NCBI RefSeq assembly: GCF_021341665.1
Contig: NZ_JAJTTH010000006.1
Span: 124,001 to 188,000, forward strand
Length of the DNA: 64,000 bases
Direction of reading: 5' to 3'
From: Pseudomonas sp. Au-Pse12
Lineage (GTDB): Bacteria > Pseudomonadota > Gammaproteobacteria > Pseudomonadales > Pseudomonadaceae
Shown: in pieces, positions 1 to 8,847 of the stretch
Layout: each line of letters starts with the position of its first letter
Numbering within the stretch: position 1 is the first letter of the stretch
Translations under genes and position numbers: made by a program
Notes under the pieces: generated by a model
The model's input: the letters and a program-made list of their open reading frames with translations, nothing else
Databases searched by the model: none
What the model was told of the DNA's origin: nothing

Positions 1-1550
1 GGGTTGTATTCGCGCTTGAGCACCTGGGCCCGGGACGTACCGTCCTCGTGGACCACTTCCGGTACGCGGGTCTTCCACTCTTCAGCCACTTCGAAGGTGA
101 AGGTCATGAACGGCGCCGGGTGGTCGACCTTGATCATCTGCGGGCCAACGGTGTCGAGCATCGACGGGCAGAAAGGCCTCCAGCGCTCGCGGAACTTGAT
201 CTGTTCGTTGATACGGTCGGCCACGCCTGCGGCGCTCGGGCAACCGATGATCGAACGACCGCCCAGGGCCCGTGGACCGAACTCCATGCGGCCCTGGAAC
301 CAGGCCACCGGGTTGCCGTCCACCATGATCTTGGCGATACGCTCCGGGGTGTTGTCGATCTGTCGCCAGGCCGGTTTGTTCGGGTGGCGGGCACAGGCGG
401 CGATCACGTCTTCGTTGCTGTAGGACGGGCCGAGGTAGACGTGTTCCATCTTCTCTACCGGCACCCCACGGGCGTGGGAAACGTAGGCCGCAGCACCGAC
501 GGCGGTACCGGCGTCGCCGGAGGCAGGCTGCACGAACAGCTCCTTGACCTCGGGACGGGCAATGATCTTCTGGTTCAGCTTGACGTTCAGCGCGCAGCCG
601 CCAGCGAAGGCCAGCTTGCCGGTTTCCTTGAGGATGTCGCCCAGGTAGTGGTCGATCATCTGCAGGGCCAGCTTCTCGAACAGCGCCTGCATGCTCGCCG
701 CGTAGTGGATGTACGGCTCGTCGGCGATGTCGCCTTCGCGCTTGGGACCCAGCCACTCGATGAGTTTTGGCGAGAAGTAGAAACCCTTGCCTTTCTCTTT
801 GTAGCGGCGCAGGCCGATGACGTTGGCGTAGTCGGTGTTGATCAACAGCTCGCCGTTTTCAAAGCTGGCCAGGCGCGAGAAGTCGTACTTGCTGGCATCG
901 CCATAAGGCGCCATGCCCATGACCTTGAACTCGCCGTCGAGCATTTCGAAGCCGAGGAACTCGGTGATCGCGCCATAGAGGCCGCCCAGGGAGTCCGGAT
1001 CGAAGAATTCCTTGATCTTGTGGATCTTGCCGTTTTCGCCGTAGCCGAAAAAGGTGGTGGCGTACTCGCCCTTGCCGTCGATCCCCAGGATCGCGGTCTT
1101 CTCCTTGAAGCCCGAGCAGTGATAGGCACTGGAGGCGTGGGCCAGGTGGTGCTCCACCGGCTCGATCTTGACCTTTTTCGGGTCAAAGCCCAGTTGCTCC
1201 AGGCACCAGACGATCTTCTTGCGGTAGCGCTTGTAGCGACGGTTGCCCATCAGGATCGCGTCCAGGGCGCGGTCCGGTGCGTACCAGTAACGCTTGGCGT
1301 AGTGCCAGCGAGCCTTGCCGAACAAGCTGATCGGGGCAAATGGAATCGCGACTACGTCAACGTCGGAAGGCTTGATCCCGGCCTGTTCCAGGCAGAATTT
1401 CGCCGACTCGTAGGGCATGCGGTTCTTTGCATGTTTGTCGCGCACGAAACGCTCTTCTTCAGCGGCGGCAATCAGCTTGCCATCGATGTACAGGGCCGCT
1501 GAAGGATCATGGCTAAGGGCGCCGGACAGGCCAAGAATCGTCAATGCCAC
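1..1550 (-). CDS. NodU/CmcH-family carbamoyltransferase, LPS core (3' end outside window)
   Basis: This enzyme is predicted to transfer a carbamoyl group from carbamoyl phosphate to a sugar, here most likely a heptose of the LPS core. The 516 residues present begin with the family's SG-LSHDPSAA segment (about residues 9-19) and carry the metal/nucleotide-binding HHLAHA motif at residues 134-139. A GRMEFGPRALGGRSI segment typical of the C-terminal half follows near residue 415. I chose the GTG at 1550 because GAGG lies 10 bases upstream; an ATG is lacking there. The gene is last in the waa operon, 201 bp beyond the tandem-kinase gene. P. aeruginosa has a homologue in the same place and a carbamoylated core heptose (established knowledge). 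The C-terminus is missing only because the window ends. Confidence 0.92.
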   Translation of the reverse strand, partial: MALTILGLSGALSHDPSAALYIDGKLIAAAEEERFVRDKHAKNRMPYESAKFCLEQAGIKPSDVDVVAIPFAPISLFGKARWHYAKRYWYAPDRALDAILMGNRRYKRYRKKIVWCLEQLGFDPKKVKIEPVEHHLAHASSAYHCSGFKEKTAILGIDGKGEYATTFFGYGENGKIHKIKEFFDPDSLGGLYGAITEFLGFEMLDGEFKVMGMAPYGDASKYDFSRLASFENGELLINTDYANVIGLRRYKEKGKGFYFSPKLIEWLGPKREGDIADEPYIHYAASMQALFEKLALQMIDHYLGDILKETGKLAFAGGCALNVKLNQKIIARPEVKELFVQPASGDAGTAVGAAAYVSHARGVPVEKMEHVYLGPSYSNEDVIAACARHPNKPAWRQIDNTPERIAKIMVDGNPVAWFQGRMEFGPRALGGRSIIGCPSAAGVADRINEQIKFRERWRPFCPSMLDTVGPQMIKVDHPAPFMTFTFEVAEEWKTRVPEVVHEDGTSRAQVLKREYN

Positions 1551-1642
1551 AGGGGTCTAGCCTCGTTTAGTCTGCATGCGGGCGCGATGCGCCTTGAAAA
1601 TGAAGTGTGCTCGCAATGGGCGAGAAACAACGAAAGGGCGGG

Positions 1643-1666
1643 ATTATAACGTAAAAGCAGGGGCAA
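1643..1666 (-). promoter_or_regulatory. possible sigma-70 promoter for the carbamoyltransferase
   Basis: A perfect TATAAT hexamer on the minus strand (1648 to 1643) lies about 95 bases before the GTG start. The best -35-like element, TTGCCC at 1666-1661, is only 12 bases away, so the match is incomplete. It sits in the only sizeable gap of the waa operon and could give the carbamoyltransferase its own transcript. Confidence 0.3.
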
Positions 1667-1751
1667 GCCTCTAGCGGCAAGCGGCAAGCCAGGGCGCCGC
1701 GACCGCCCCACCCCTCAGCCGCCGCCAGCAGCAGCGGCTATAGGTCGCAGG

Positions 1752-3206
1752 TCAGGCCTCGGCGCTCTGGACGGTCTTGGGCAGCCGCTGATCAATGACT
1801 TGATACAAATTGCTGCTTTCAGGCCAGTTGCGCATGAAACGTGCACGATCGCGCGCAAAAGCAGGAGCAAAACTGCTCAGACTGGAGTGCTGACACAGGG
1901 AATCCAGATCGATCAGGGCCCAACGATCCTCTTGCCAGAACAGATTGTGCCCCTTGAGGTCGCCATGACTGATGCGCTCCTTGATCAATTCAGCAAACAG
2001 CTGGTCCAGCGCCAGCAGTTCCGCCTCCGGTGCTTCGCCACTGTCCACGAACGGCGCAAATCGCTCGATGATGTCTGGCCCGGGCAGGTACTCGGTGACC
2101 AGATAGGCGGACCGGCGCAGCCAGAGGAAACGCCGCTCCAACAGCGCCAGTGGCTTGGGCGTGGCGATACCCAGGAACGCCAGGCGATTGCCTTCGCGCC
2201 AGGAGTGCCAGGCTCGGCTAGGGCGCCAGAAACGCTTGAGCCAGTGAGCAAAGCCCTTGATGTTGTAACGCTTGATCACCAGCGGTCGGCCGGCCACCTC
2301 CACTCGGCCGACGCTGGCCGCGCCACCGGTCTTGTACAGGTGCCCCTGATCGAGCAGGGCATCGGCCTGCTCCAGCACCGGCAGCATCGCCGCCTGCTCT
2401 TCGCGGCGGATCGCGCGCAGGGCGAACGGGCCGCGCTGCACGCTAAATAGCGTGCATTCGCGGCCGACCTTGCAGAGAAAGTCCCGCAAGCGCCAGCCAC
2501 GGACCTTGGCCACCTGCTTCTGCAAGGCCTCCAGCGGCAGGGCATGTTCGCCATTACTCAACAGGTAGTGCACCAGCAACTCTTCGGTGAAGGGCTCCAG
2601 GCTCTTGGGCAACTGAGCGAAAAACACCCCAAGGTTCTCCAGGACCTTCTGCCGGGACAAAGGCTTGCCCGCCTCTTCGACGCAGACCCCCGCGCCATCG
2701 ATCAAATACAGCCGACCGTCATGTTGCAGCAGGTTGTCCAGGTGCAAGTCAGACTGCCACAGCCCCTTGGCGTGCAACTGGCCGAGCGCCCCGAGGGCCT
2801 CTGCCAATACCGCGGTCTGCTCATCCGCCAGCACCGGCAGCGCCTCCACTCGTTTCCAGGCGTCGCCCAGGCTCTGCGCACCTTCGAGGAATTCGAACAG
2901 CAGCCAGCCGCCCTCGCCGTCCTGCAAACCATCCGCCAGCAGCAACGGCGTCGTCAGCCCCTGCTCCGCCAGCAGGCGCACACCGTGCAATTCCCGCTGA
3001 AAATGCCGCGCGGCCTTGGAGCCGACCAACAACTTGGCCAGCACCGGACGCCCGCGCCATACCCCGGCACCGACATAGCGCTGCCCTGGCAAGACCCGCA
3101 GCAGGCTCAACAAGTGCAACTGCGCCGGGCCGGCAGCATCCGCCAGTTCCAGACTCAGGGGCAGGGTCGGGCTGCGACCGCTGTTCTTCAGCTCGGACAA
3201 GCGCAT
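1752..3206 (-). CDS. LPS-core kinase-like protein with two tandem kinase domains
   Basis: The 484-residue protein contains two protein-kinase-like folds of the Kdo/WaaP type. The N-terminal one (about residues 35-200) has Lys58, a catalytic-loop SDLHLDN with Asp153 and a metal-site LIDG with Asp170. The C-terminal one (about 290-450) has Lys312, HGDLKGHN with Asp416 and LIDLD with Asp433. Both therefore look catalytically competent. Its start overlaps the stop of the preceding kinase gene by one base (TGATG), so translation is coupled. By position it corresponds to the P. aeruginosa gene between the carbamoyltransferase and the InaA-like kinase. Phosphorylation of core heptose is the likely role but is inferred; the exact site is unknown. 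Confidence 0.85.
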   Translation of the reverse strand: MRLSELKNSGRSPTLPLSLELADAAGPAQLHLLSLLRVLPGQRYVGAGVWRGRPVLAKLLVGSKAARHFQRELHGVRLLAEQGLTTPLLLADGLQDGEGGWLLFEFLEGAQSLGDAWKRVEALPVLADEQTAVLAEALGALGQLHAKGLWQSDLHLDNLLQHDGRLYLIDGAGVCVEEAGKPLSRQKVLENLGVFFAQLPKSLEPFTEELLVHYLLSNGEHALPLEALQKQVAKVRGWRLRDFLCKVGRECTLFSVQRGPFALRAIRREEQAAMLPVLEQADALLDQGHLYKTGGAASVGRVEVAGRPLVIKRYNIKGFAHWLKRFWRPSRAWHSWREGNRLAFLGIATPKPLALLERRFLWLRRSAYLVTEYLPGPDIIERFAPFVDSGEAPEAELLALDQLFAELIKERISHGDLKGHNLFWQEDRWALIDLDSLCQHSSLSSFAPAFARDRARFMRNWPESSNLYQVIDQRLPKTVQSAEA

Positions 3207-3958
3207 CAGCGTGCTCCCTTGTGGCTACGGCGAGCATCGAGGCGCGCCATCCAGGCATCCACCAGCGCGCCATCCAGAGGTTGATCGACATAGGCCGCCA
3301 GCAGGCCGCGCACGTCATCGGTACTCCACACCGAGGCCCGGCGCAGCAACGGCTCCAGATCCTTGACCCGATCACGCTGGCCAAACAGCAGCGGCCGGGT
3401 TTTCTCCAGGTCGATCAATTGCGCCTGATAGCCGTCACCATCGGCCCGCAGGAAAATATGCTTGGGATAGAAGCAGCCATGCACCTGGCGCAAGCCGTGC
3501 AGTTGCCGGGCCAGTTGCCCGCACGCCGCAAGCACCGCCTGGCGCTGATCTTCACCCAGCTGGTCCCACTGCAACAACAGCGCATCCAGGTCATCCCAGC
3601 CATCCAGGGCGCGGGTCACCAGGATCGCCCGAGACTCGCCATTGACCTTGCGCATCCCGAAGAACACCGCTTGCAGGGCCGGAATGCCCAACTGCTGATA
3701 ACGGCGAATATTGCGAAATTCACGGGCGAAACTCGGCTCGCCGAACGGCCGGTGCAGCGTCCGGGTCAGGTAGTTGGTCTGGCGCTTGAGGTAGAACCCC
3801 CGCCCTTCCACATCCAGGCGAAACACACTGCTGCTGCCGCCACGCCCCGTATTGGGTTCATCCACCGCTTCCAATTGTGTGGCCCACAGCTGGTCGAAAG
3901 TGCCAAGGCCGTTGCGCTCCAGCAGCGCACGCTCCTCGGACGCCAGAAAATCAGTCAT
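3206..3958 (-). CDS. InaA/Kdo-family LPS kinase-like protein, catalytic Asp replaced by Cys
   Basis: This 250-residue protein belongs to the lipopolysaccharide-kinase (InaA/WaaP-like) superfamily. It has Lys58 in a YLKR motif and the metal-site LIDLE with Asp183. The catalytic loop reads HGCFYPKH at residues 160-167. Aligned with HRDCYICH of the neighbouring WaaP, the third position is Cys162 instead of the catalytic Asp. It overlaps both neighbours (4 bases with wapP, one with the tandem kinase), so it is made together with the core kinases. It may be a pseudokinase, a scaffold, or an enzyme with altered chemistry. Confidence 0.85.
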   Translation of the reverse strand: MTDFLASEERALLERNGLGTFDQLWATQLEAVDEPNTGRGGSSSVFRLDVEGRGFYLKRQTNYLTRTLHRPFGEPSFAREFRNIRRYQQLGIPALQAVFFGMRKVNGESRAILVTRALDGWDDLDALLLQWDQLGEDQRQAVLAACGQLARQLHGLRQVHGCFYPKHIFLRADGDGYQAQLIDLEKTRPLLFGQRDRVKDLEPLLRRASVWSTDDVRGLLAAYVDQPLDGALVDAWMARLDARRSHKGAR

Positions 3959-4689
3959 TCACGCCCCTCGAAAAATCTCACCACGTGGCGAATACGCGCC
4001 TTGTCGGAAGCACTCAGCCGGTCCCGCTCGCGGTACTGCAGATAGAAACGCAGGCGCTGAGTGGCCGACAGATGATATTTGGCCACCTTGTCCAGGCAGG
4101 CCAGGTCCTTGGTGATCCGGTACTTGAGCCAGAAACCACGCCAGAAATCGCCGTTCGGACAGTCGATCAGGTACAACCGGTCCTGGTCGTCGACCAGCAG
4201 GTTGCGCCACTTCAAATCGTTGTGGGTAAAGCGGTGGTCATGCATGACCCGGGTGTAGGCGGCCAGCTGACGACTGATGCCATCCACCCAGCGGCGGTCC
4301 TTGAGCCGCGGATCGCTGCGTTCGGCCAGCACCGAGAGGTCCTCGGTCCGTGGCAGCTCGCGGGTGATCATGGCGCCTCGCGAGTAGGCCAGACAACGGC
4401 GCTCCAGGCCCCAGGCAACCACATCGGCGGTGGGAATCCCCCACTTGGCGAAGCGCTTGAGGTTCTGCCATTCGAACTTGACCCGGGGCTTGCCCAGGTA
4501 ACGTCGCAGGTTCTTGCCGGCCCCGGTGTAGCGCTTGACGTAATAGTTGACGCCACCACGCTCGACACGGATGACCTCGGACAACGGGTCGCGAGTCAGG
4601 TGCTCGCCCTTTAGGGCAAATACCGCCTCCAGACTGCCGAAATCCTGCGTCAACGCCTGATAGGCCGGGTCCAGGTTCCAGCTCGCCAT
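3955..4689 (-). CDS. wapP: lipopolysaccharide core heptose kinase WapP
   Basis: The 244-residue protein is a WaaP-related kinase that adds phosphate to inner-core heptose from ATP at the inner face of the cytoplasmic membrane. Lys52 sits in YYVKRY, the catalytic loop is HNDLKWRN (156-163, Asp158), and the metal-binding Asp176 lies in LIDCPNG. The ATG at 4689 shares its A with the TGA of waaP. P. aeruginosa carries wapP directly after waaP, and the motif set and size fit. The precise phosphorylation position cannot be read from the sequence. Confidence 0.88.
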   Translation of the reverse strand: MASWNLDPAYQALTQDFGSLEAVFALKGEHLTRDPLSEVIRVERGGVNYYVKRYTGAGKNLRRYLGKPRVKFEWQNLKRFAKWGIPTADVVAWGLERRCLAYSRGAMITRELPRTEDLSVLAERSDPRLKDRRWVDGISRQLAAYTRVMHDHRFTHNDLKWRNLLVDDQDRLYLIDCPNGDFWRGFWLKYRITKDLACLDKVAKYHLSATQRLRFYLQYRERDRLSASDKARIRHVVRFFEGRE

Positions 4690-5495
4690 CAGAGTGCGTC
4701 TCCGTACCGTTGCTTGCGGGCGTAGAGCTTGTCCGCCTTGCCTTCGAGCCAGGACAGCAGAGCAGCCTCTTCAGCCAGGATCTGCCGCAGTGGCTGCAGG
4801 AAGTAGCCCTTGAGAAAACGCAGCTTGTCGCGACGCGTCAGGCCGATGTCCAACGCCGAGAAATACAGCGCCGCCAGGTCCTTGTTGCGCCAGCGCAGGG
4901 TGATCTTCGGCCGGGTCTGGGCCCGATGCAGGTCGATCACCGAAAGCTTCAGCCCCTCGGGCGTGATCGGCCGGTCGGTGTGCAGCAGGAAGTGACAGAT
5001 GTAGCAGTCGCGGTGGTTGACCCCGGCGCGGTGCATCATGCCGGTCATGCGGGCCACTTCGGCGATCAGCGCGCGCTTGAGCGCAGGCGCCGGCGGCTGC
5101 TTGACCCAGTCGAGGCTGAAGTCTTCGAGGCTGACGGTTGGCGCCAGCTCTTCGGTGACGATAAATGAATGCTGATCCGCCGGATTGGCGCCGCGCTCGC
5201 CATAAGCCACGGCGGTCATGGTGGGTACGCCCACCTGGTGCAGGCGCTCAAGGGCCTGCCACTCCTGGCCGGCGCCGAGCACCGGCAGCTTGGCGGTGAT
5301 CAGGTTCTTGACGATCTCGCCCCAGCCGATACCACGATGGATCTTCACGAAATAACCGCGGCCGTCGACTTCCGTACGCAAGGTACGGCGCGCTTCCAGC
5401 TCGCGGTAGACCTGGCCCTTGAGCTCCTCCACGGCATCGAACGCATCGCGCCCGGCCCAGAGGCTCTTGAAGGGTTCGGCAAGCATCAACTTCAT
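4689..5495 (-). CDS. waaP: lipopolysaccharide heptose I kinase WaaP (RfaP)
   Basis: WaaP phosphorylates the first heptose of the LPS inner core. In P. aeruginosa it is required for outer-membrane integrity and viability. The 268-residue protein has YFVKIHRG with Lys51, the catalytic loop HRDCYICHF at 161-169 (Asp163) and the metal-site VIDLH with Asp188, all as in characterised WaaP. Its ATG overlaps the waaG stop by four bases (ATGA). Confidence 0.96.
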   Translation of the reverse strand: MKLMLAEPFKSLWAGRDAFDAVEELKGQVYRELEARRTLRTEVDGRGYFVKIHRGIGWGEIVKNLITAKLPVLGAGQEWQALERLHQVGVPTMTAVAYGERGANPADQHSFIVTEELAPTVSLEDFSLDWVKQPPAPALKRALIAEVARMTGMMHRAGVNHRDCYICHFLLHTDRPITPEGLKLSVIDLHRAQTRPKITLRWRNKDLAALYFSALDIGLTRRDKLRFLKGYFLQPLRQILAEEAALLSWLEGKADKLYARKQRYGDAL

Positions 5496-6616
5496 CGGTG
5501 TTGCTCCGCCAGAATCACATCCGCAGCGTGCTGCGGCATGCTGTAAAGGTCGGCCGTCTCGGCGAACGCCAGGCCATTTCGGCCCCAGTCCGCGCGTGCA
5601 GCGTCGTCGGTCAACATGGTCGTGAGGTATTGATTGAGCTGGGCCTGTTCAAACGGCTCAGCCAGCACCAGGCCACTCTCGGCCTCGGCGATGTAATGGG
5701 CATAGCCGCAGACCGCAGTCACCAGCACCGGCAGCCCGGCCACCAGGGCCTCAAGCAGGACGGTACCGGTGTTTTCGTTGTAGGCCGGATGAATCAGCAG
5801 GTCGGCGCCCAGCAGGAACCGCGGGATATCGCTGCGGCCCTTCATGAACTGCACCTGGTCGCTCAAGCCCAGCGCCGCACTCTGCACCAGGAATACCTTG
5901 GGGTCGTCCTGGCCGATTACAAACAGCCGGGTGCGTTTTTTCAGCGCCGAAGGCAGGGCCGCCAGCGCCTTCAGGCTGCGATCCACGCCCTTGGTCTTGA
6001 ACCCGGAACCGATCTGCACCAGCAGCAGCTCGTCATCCTTCAAGGCGAACTCGCGACGGAACTCGGCGCGGATCTCGGCGGCGTTGGCCGGTGCCCGGCG
6101 GTCCTGGGCAATGCCCGGCGGCAGCAGGTGAAAGCGCTCCAGCGGGGTGTCGTAATGCTTGATGAACAGCGGCTGCTGGACCTCGGAAATCATCAGGATC
6201 TCGGTCTTGGCGTCCTTGGCGAACACCGCCCGCTCGTACTCGGCAAAATGCCGGTAGCGGCCCCAGCGCCGGTACAGGGAGTGACGCAGGTTCTGCGCCT
6301 TGTCTTCGAAACAGCCGTCGGCGGCGTAATACACGTCCAGCCCCGGCATCTTGTTGAAGCCCACCAGCCGATCCACCGGGCGCTTGGCCAGGTCAGCCTC
6401 CATCCAGGCACTGAGCTTTTCATTGCGACGATGGTTGAACAGCGCCTTGACCGGCGCCACCAGCACTTCGAAACCGGGAGGCACGTCGCCCTCCCAGATC
6501 AGCGTGTAGACGCGGATCTGATGCCCGCGCCGCTGGCACTCCAGGGCGATGCGCATGAAGTCGCGCTGCAGGCCGCCGAAGGGAAAATACTTATAAAGGA
6601 CAAAAGCCAATTGCAT
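5492..6616 (-). CDS. waaG: LPS core glucosyltransferase I WaaG (GT4)
   Basis: The enzyme adds the first hexose to heptose II of the LPS core, using a nucleotide sugar on the cytoplasmic side of the inner membrane. The 374-residue GT-B protein opens with a YKYFPFGGLQRD segment (residues 8-19), the acceptor/donor loop of WaaG. In the C-terminal Rossmann domain it has the E-x7-E region NENTGTVLLEALVAG near residue 275, which binds the nucleotide sugar. The ATG shares one base with the waaC stop. Confidence 0.96.
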   Translation of the reverse strand: MQLAFVLYKYFPFGGLQRDFMRIALECQRRGHQIRVYTLIWEGDVPPGFEVLVAPVKALFNHRRNEKLSAWMEADLAKRPVDRLVGFNKMPGLDVYYAADGCFEDKAQNLRHSLYRRWGRYRHFAEYERAVFAKDAKTEILMISEVQQPLFIKHYDTPLERFHLLPPGIAQDRRAPANAAEIRAEFRREFALKDDELLLVQIGSGFKTKGVDRSLKALAALPSALKKRTRLFVIGQDDPKVFLVQSAALGLSDQVQFMKGRSDIPRFLLGADLLIHPAYNENTGTVLLEALVAGLPVLVTAVCGYAHYIAEAESGLVLAEPFEQAQLNQYLTTMLTDDAARADWGRNGLAFAETADLYSMPQHAADVILAEQHR

Positions 6617-7677
6617 CAGCGCGGCTCCTCAGCCAGTAACAAGGCGCTCAGTCGGCTGGCGACTCGCTCGGGGTTCAGGCGAGTGAAGCACAGTGGCCAC
6701 TCGCGCTTGAGGTCATAGCGCTGCTGGTCCACAGCAGAGGGTTGGTAGGTGCATTTCTTCTGCAGGCATGGCGCGCAGGGAAAGTTGCTGCCCAGGTGGA
6801 TCTGCACCTTGCCATAGGCGCCGGTCAGGCCCGGATTGGTCGGGCCGAACAGCGAGAGGGTCGGTACATCCAGGGCCGCGGCAAGGTGGCCCAACCCGGT
6901 GTCCACGGCCACACAGGCCTGGGCATCGGCCAGCACCCTGGCGACCCCGGCCAGGTTCAGCTTGGGCAGCACCGTGGCGTTTTTCAGGCCACTGGCAATA
7001 CGCTCCGCCCGGGCTTTCTCGGCGGCATTGCCCCAGGGCAGCTTGACCTCGACGCCGAGCATGCCCATGCGCTCGGTCAGCTCGCGCCAATAGGCTTCGG
7101 GCCAGTGCTTGGTGTCCCAGGTGGTGCCGTGCAGGAACAGCACGAAAGGATTCTTGCGTGGCAGTTCCACCAGCTTTTCGACATTCAGGCCGTAGTCGCC
7201 CAGCCCTTGTGGCAGGTCGTAGCCCAGGGCCACGGCAAACAGCTGGCGAACCCGCTCCACCGCATGCTGCCCACGAGCCACCGCCAGGCGCCGCGAGTAG
7301 AAACGCGACGCCAGAGGCTCACGGGCCGAGTGTTTGTCCAGCCCCGCCACCGGGGCGCGCACGTAGCGAGTCAGCCAGGCGCTTTTCAGCAGGCCCTGGG
7401 CATCGATCACCAGGTCGTACTTGGTCGAACGCACGCTCTGCTTGAAGCGGCGCCACTCGCCGCTCTTGATGGTCTGCCAGATATTCTTGCGCCAGCGACG
7501 GATCGCCACCGGAATCACCTTGCCGACCGCCGGATGCCAGGTGGGAATCTCGGCAAAGCCTTCTTCCACCACCCAGTCGAACTTGATCCCGGGGATCGCG
7601 CGCGCGGCATCGGTGAGTGCCGGCAACGCATGAATCACATCCCCCAGGGAAGAGGTCTTGATCAACAGTACCCGCAA
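6616..7677 (-). CDS. waaC: LPS heptosyltransferase I WaaC (TTG start)
   Basis: WaaC transfers the first L-glycero-D-manno-heptose onto Kdo2-lipid A. The protein is a GT9 enzyme that opens with RVLLIKTSSLGDVIHALPAL and has the donor-site stretch VDTGLGHLAAALDVPTLSLFG in the C-terminal half. I placed the start at TTG 7677, giving 353 residues, the family's usual length. A GAGG lies 9 bases upstream, inside the end of waaF, with one base between the waaF stop and this start. A longer reading frame begins at 7725 but would add a non-homologous tail overlapping waaF. Confidence 0.95.
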   Translation of the reverse strand: MRVLLIKTSSLGDVIHALPALTDAARAIPGIKFDWVVEEGFAEIPTWHPAVGKVIPVAIRRWRKNIWQTIKSGEWRRFKQSVRSTKYDLVIDAQGLLKSAWLTRYVRAPVAGLDKHSAREPLASRFYSRRLAVARGQHAVERVRQLFAVALGYDLPQGLGDYGLNVEKLVELPRKNPFVLFLHGTTWDTKHWPEAYWRELTERMGMLGVEVKLPWGNAAEKARAERIASGLKNATVLPKLNLAGVARVLADAQACVAVDTGLGHLAAALDVPTLSLFGPTNPGLTGAYGKVQIHLGSNFPCAPCLQKKCTYQPSAVDQQRYDLKREWPLCFTRLNPERVASRLSALLLAEEPR

Positions 7678-7678
7678 C

Positions 7679-8713
7679 TTATTGAACCTCGACCGGGGAG
7701 CCCTGCAAGCGCTGCAAGGCTTCATTCACCGGCTGCGGCAACAACTGGCGCAGGCAGTTGTAATGGCCGAAGCGACAAGTGCGGTCGAAACACGGGCTGC
7801 ATTCGATGCCCAGGCGCACCACTTCAACCTGATCCGCCAGGGGCGGGGTGAAGCCCGGCGAGGTGGAACCGTACACCGCCACCAGCGGGCGATTCAGCGC
7901 CGCCGCCACGTGCATCAGCCCGGAGTCGTTGGACACCACCGAGTCGGCGCAGGACAACAGGTCGATGGCCTCGGCCAGGGAGGTTTCGCCGCTGAGATTG
8001 GTCGATTCCTCACGCAACCCGGGAATCAGTCGCCCGCGAATCTCTTCACCCACGGCATGATCGTTCTTCGAACCGAACAGCCAGACCTGCCAGCCCTCGC
8101 GGATCTTCGCCTCGGCCACCTGGGCGTAATGCTCGGACGGCCAGCGCTTGGCCTCGCCGAACTCCGCCCCTGGGCACAGCGCCAGCACCGGACGATCCAG
8201 CACCAGGCCGAACTTGGCCAGGGCCGCCTCACGGCTTTGCGGATCGATCTGCAGGCTCGGGCGCGGATAAGGCTGGGGCAGTTCGGCGCCCGACTCATAG
8301 GCCAGGGCCATGAAGCGCTCGATCATCAGCGGATAACGCGCCTTGTCGAGCTTGCGCACGTCGTTGAGCAGGCCGTAGCGGAACTCGCCACGCCAGCCGG
8401 TACGCTTGGGAATCCCGGCAAAGAACGGCACCAGCGCCGACTTCAACGAGTTGGGCAGCAGGATCGCCTGATCGTATTGGCCGGCCAGGGACTTGCCAAT
8501 ACGTCGGCGGGTCGCCAGTTCCAGGGCGCCGTGGCCCAGGGGAAAGCTCAAGGCCTGGCGCACCTGGGGCATGCGTTCGAGAATCGGCCGGCTCCACTCG
8601 GGGGCCAGCACGTCGATCTCGCATTGTGGATGACGCTGTTTCAGGCACTCGAAGAGTGTCTGCGCCATCACCATGTCACCGACCCAACTGGGCCCAACGA
8701 TCAGAATATTCAT
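7679..8713 (-). CDS. waaF: LPS heptosyltransferase II WaaF
   Basis: WaaF adds the second heptose of the LPS inner core. The 344-residue GT9 protein starts MNILIVGPSWVGDMVMAQ, the family's donor-side signature, and contains SNDSGLMHVAAALNRPLVAVYGS in its C-terminal domain. The in-frame codons upstream of ATG 8713 are not conserved, so this start is preferred. It is the first gene of the waa operon. In P. aeruginosa ilvE lies between waaF and glnE; here only 134 bp separate them. Confidence 0.96.
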   Translation of the reverse strand: MNILIVGPSWVGDMVMAQTLFECLKQRHPQCEIDVLAPEWSRPILERMPQVRQALSFPLGHGALELATRRRIGKSLAGQYDQAILLPNSLKSALVPFFAGIPKRTGWRGEFRYGLLNDVRKLDKARYPLMIERFMALAYESGAELPQPYPRPSLQIDPQSREAALAKFGLVLDRPVLALCPGAEFGEAKRWPSEHYAQVAEAKIREGWQVWLFGSKNDHAVGEEIRGRLIPGLREESTNLSGETSLAEAIDLLSCADSVVSNDSGLMHVAAALNRPLVAVYGSTSPGFTPPLADQVEVVRLGIECSPCFDRTCRFGHYNCLRQLLPQPVNEALQRLQGSPVEVQ

Positions 8714-8732
8714 GTGGTTTCCATAAACGAGC

Positions 8733-8754
8733 CGGGGAGGCATACGCCTCCCCG
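8733..8754. other. perfect 9-bp hairpin in the waaF leader
   Basis: CGGGGAGGC (8733-8741) and GCCTCCCCG (8746-8754) form a perfect stem around an ATAC loop. It lies 20 bases before the waaF start on the minus strand, in the short glnE-waaF spacer. No T-run follows on either strand, so it may be a weak terminator of glnE transcription or a structured leader of the waa mRNA. Confidence 0.55.
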
Positions 8755-8847
8755 CCTCGAGAATCCAGCACCGCGGCCTTCACCGCCGGTTCAGTTTGGG
8801 CGAGCCCGCAAGGCCCGCCGAATACATGGTTGGCCTTCTCAGGCCGC

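Noticed and set aside
48..1502. Plus-strand 484-residue frame at the window start
   Set aside because: It is the shadow of the carbamoyltransferase on the minus strand, whose HHLAHA and GRMEFGPRALGG motifs are clear.
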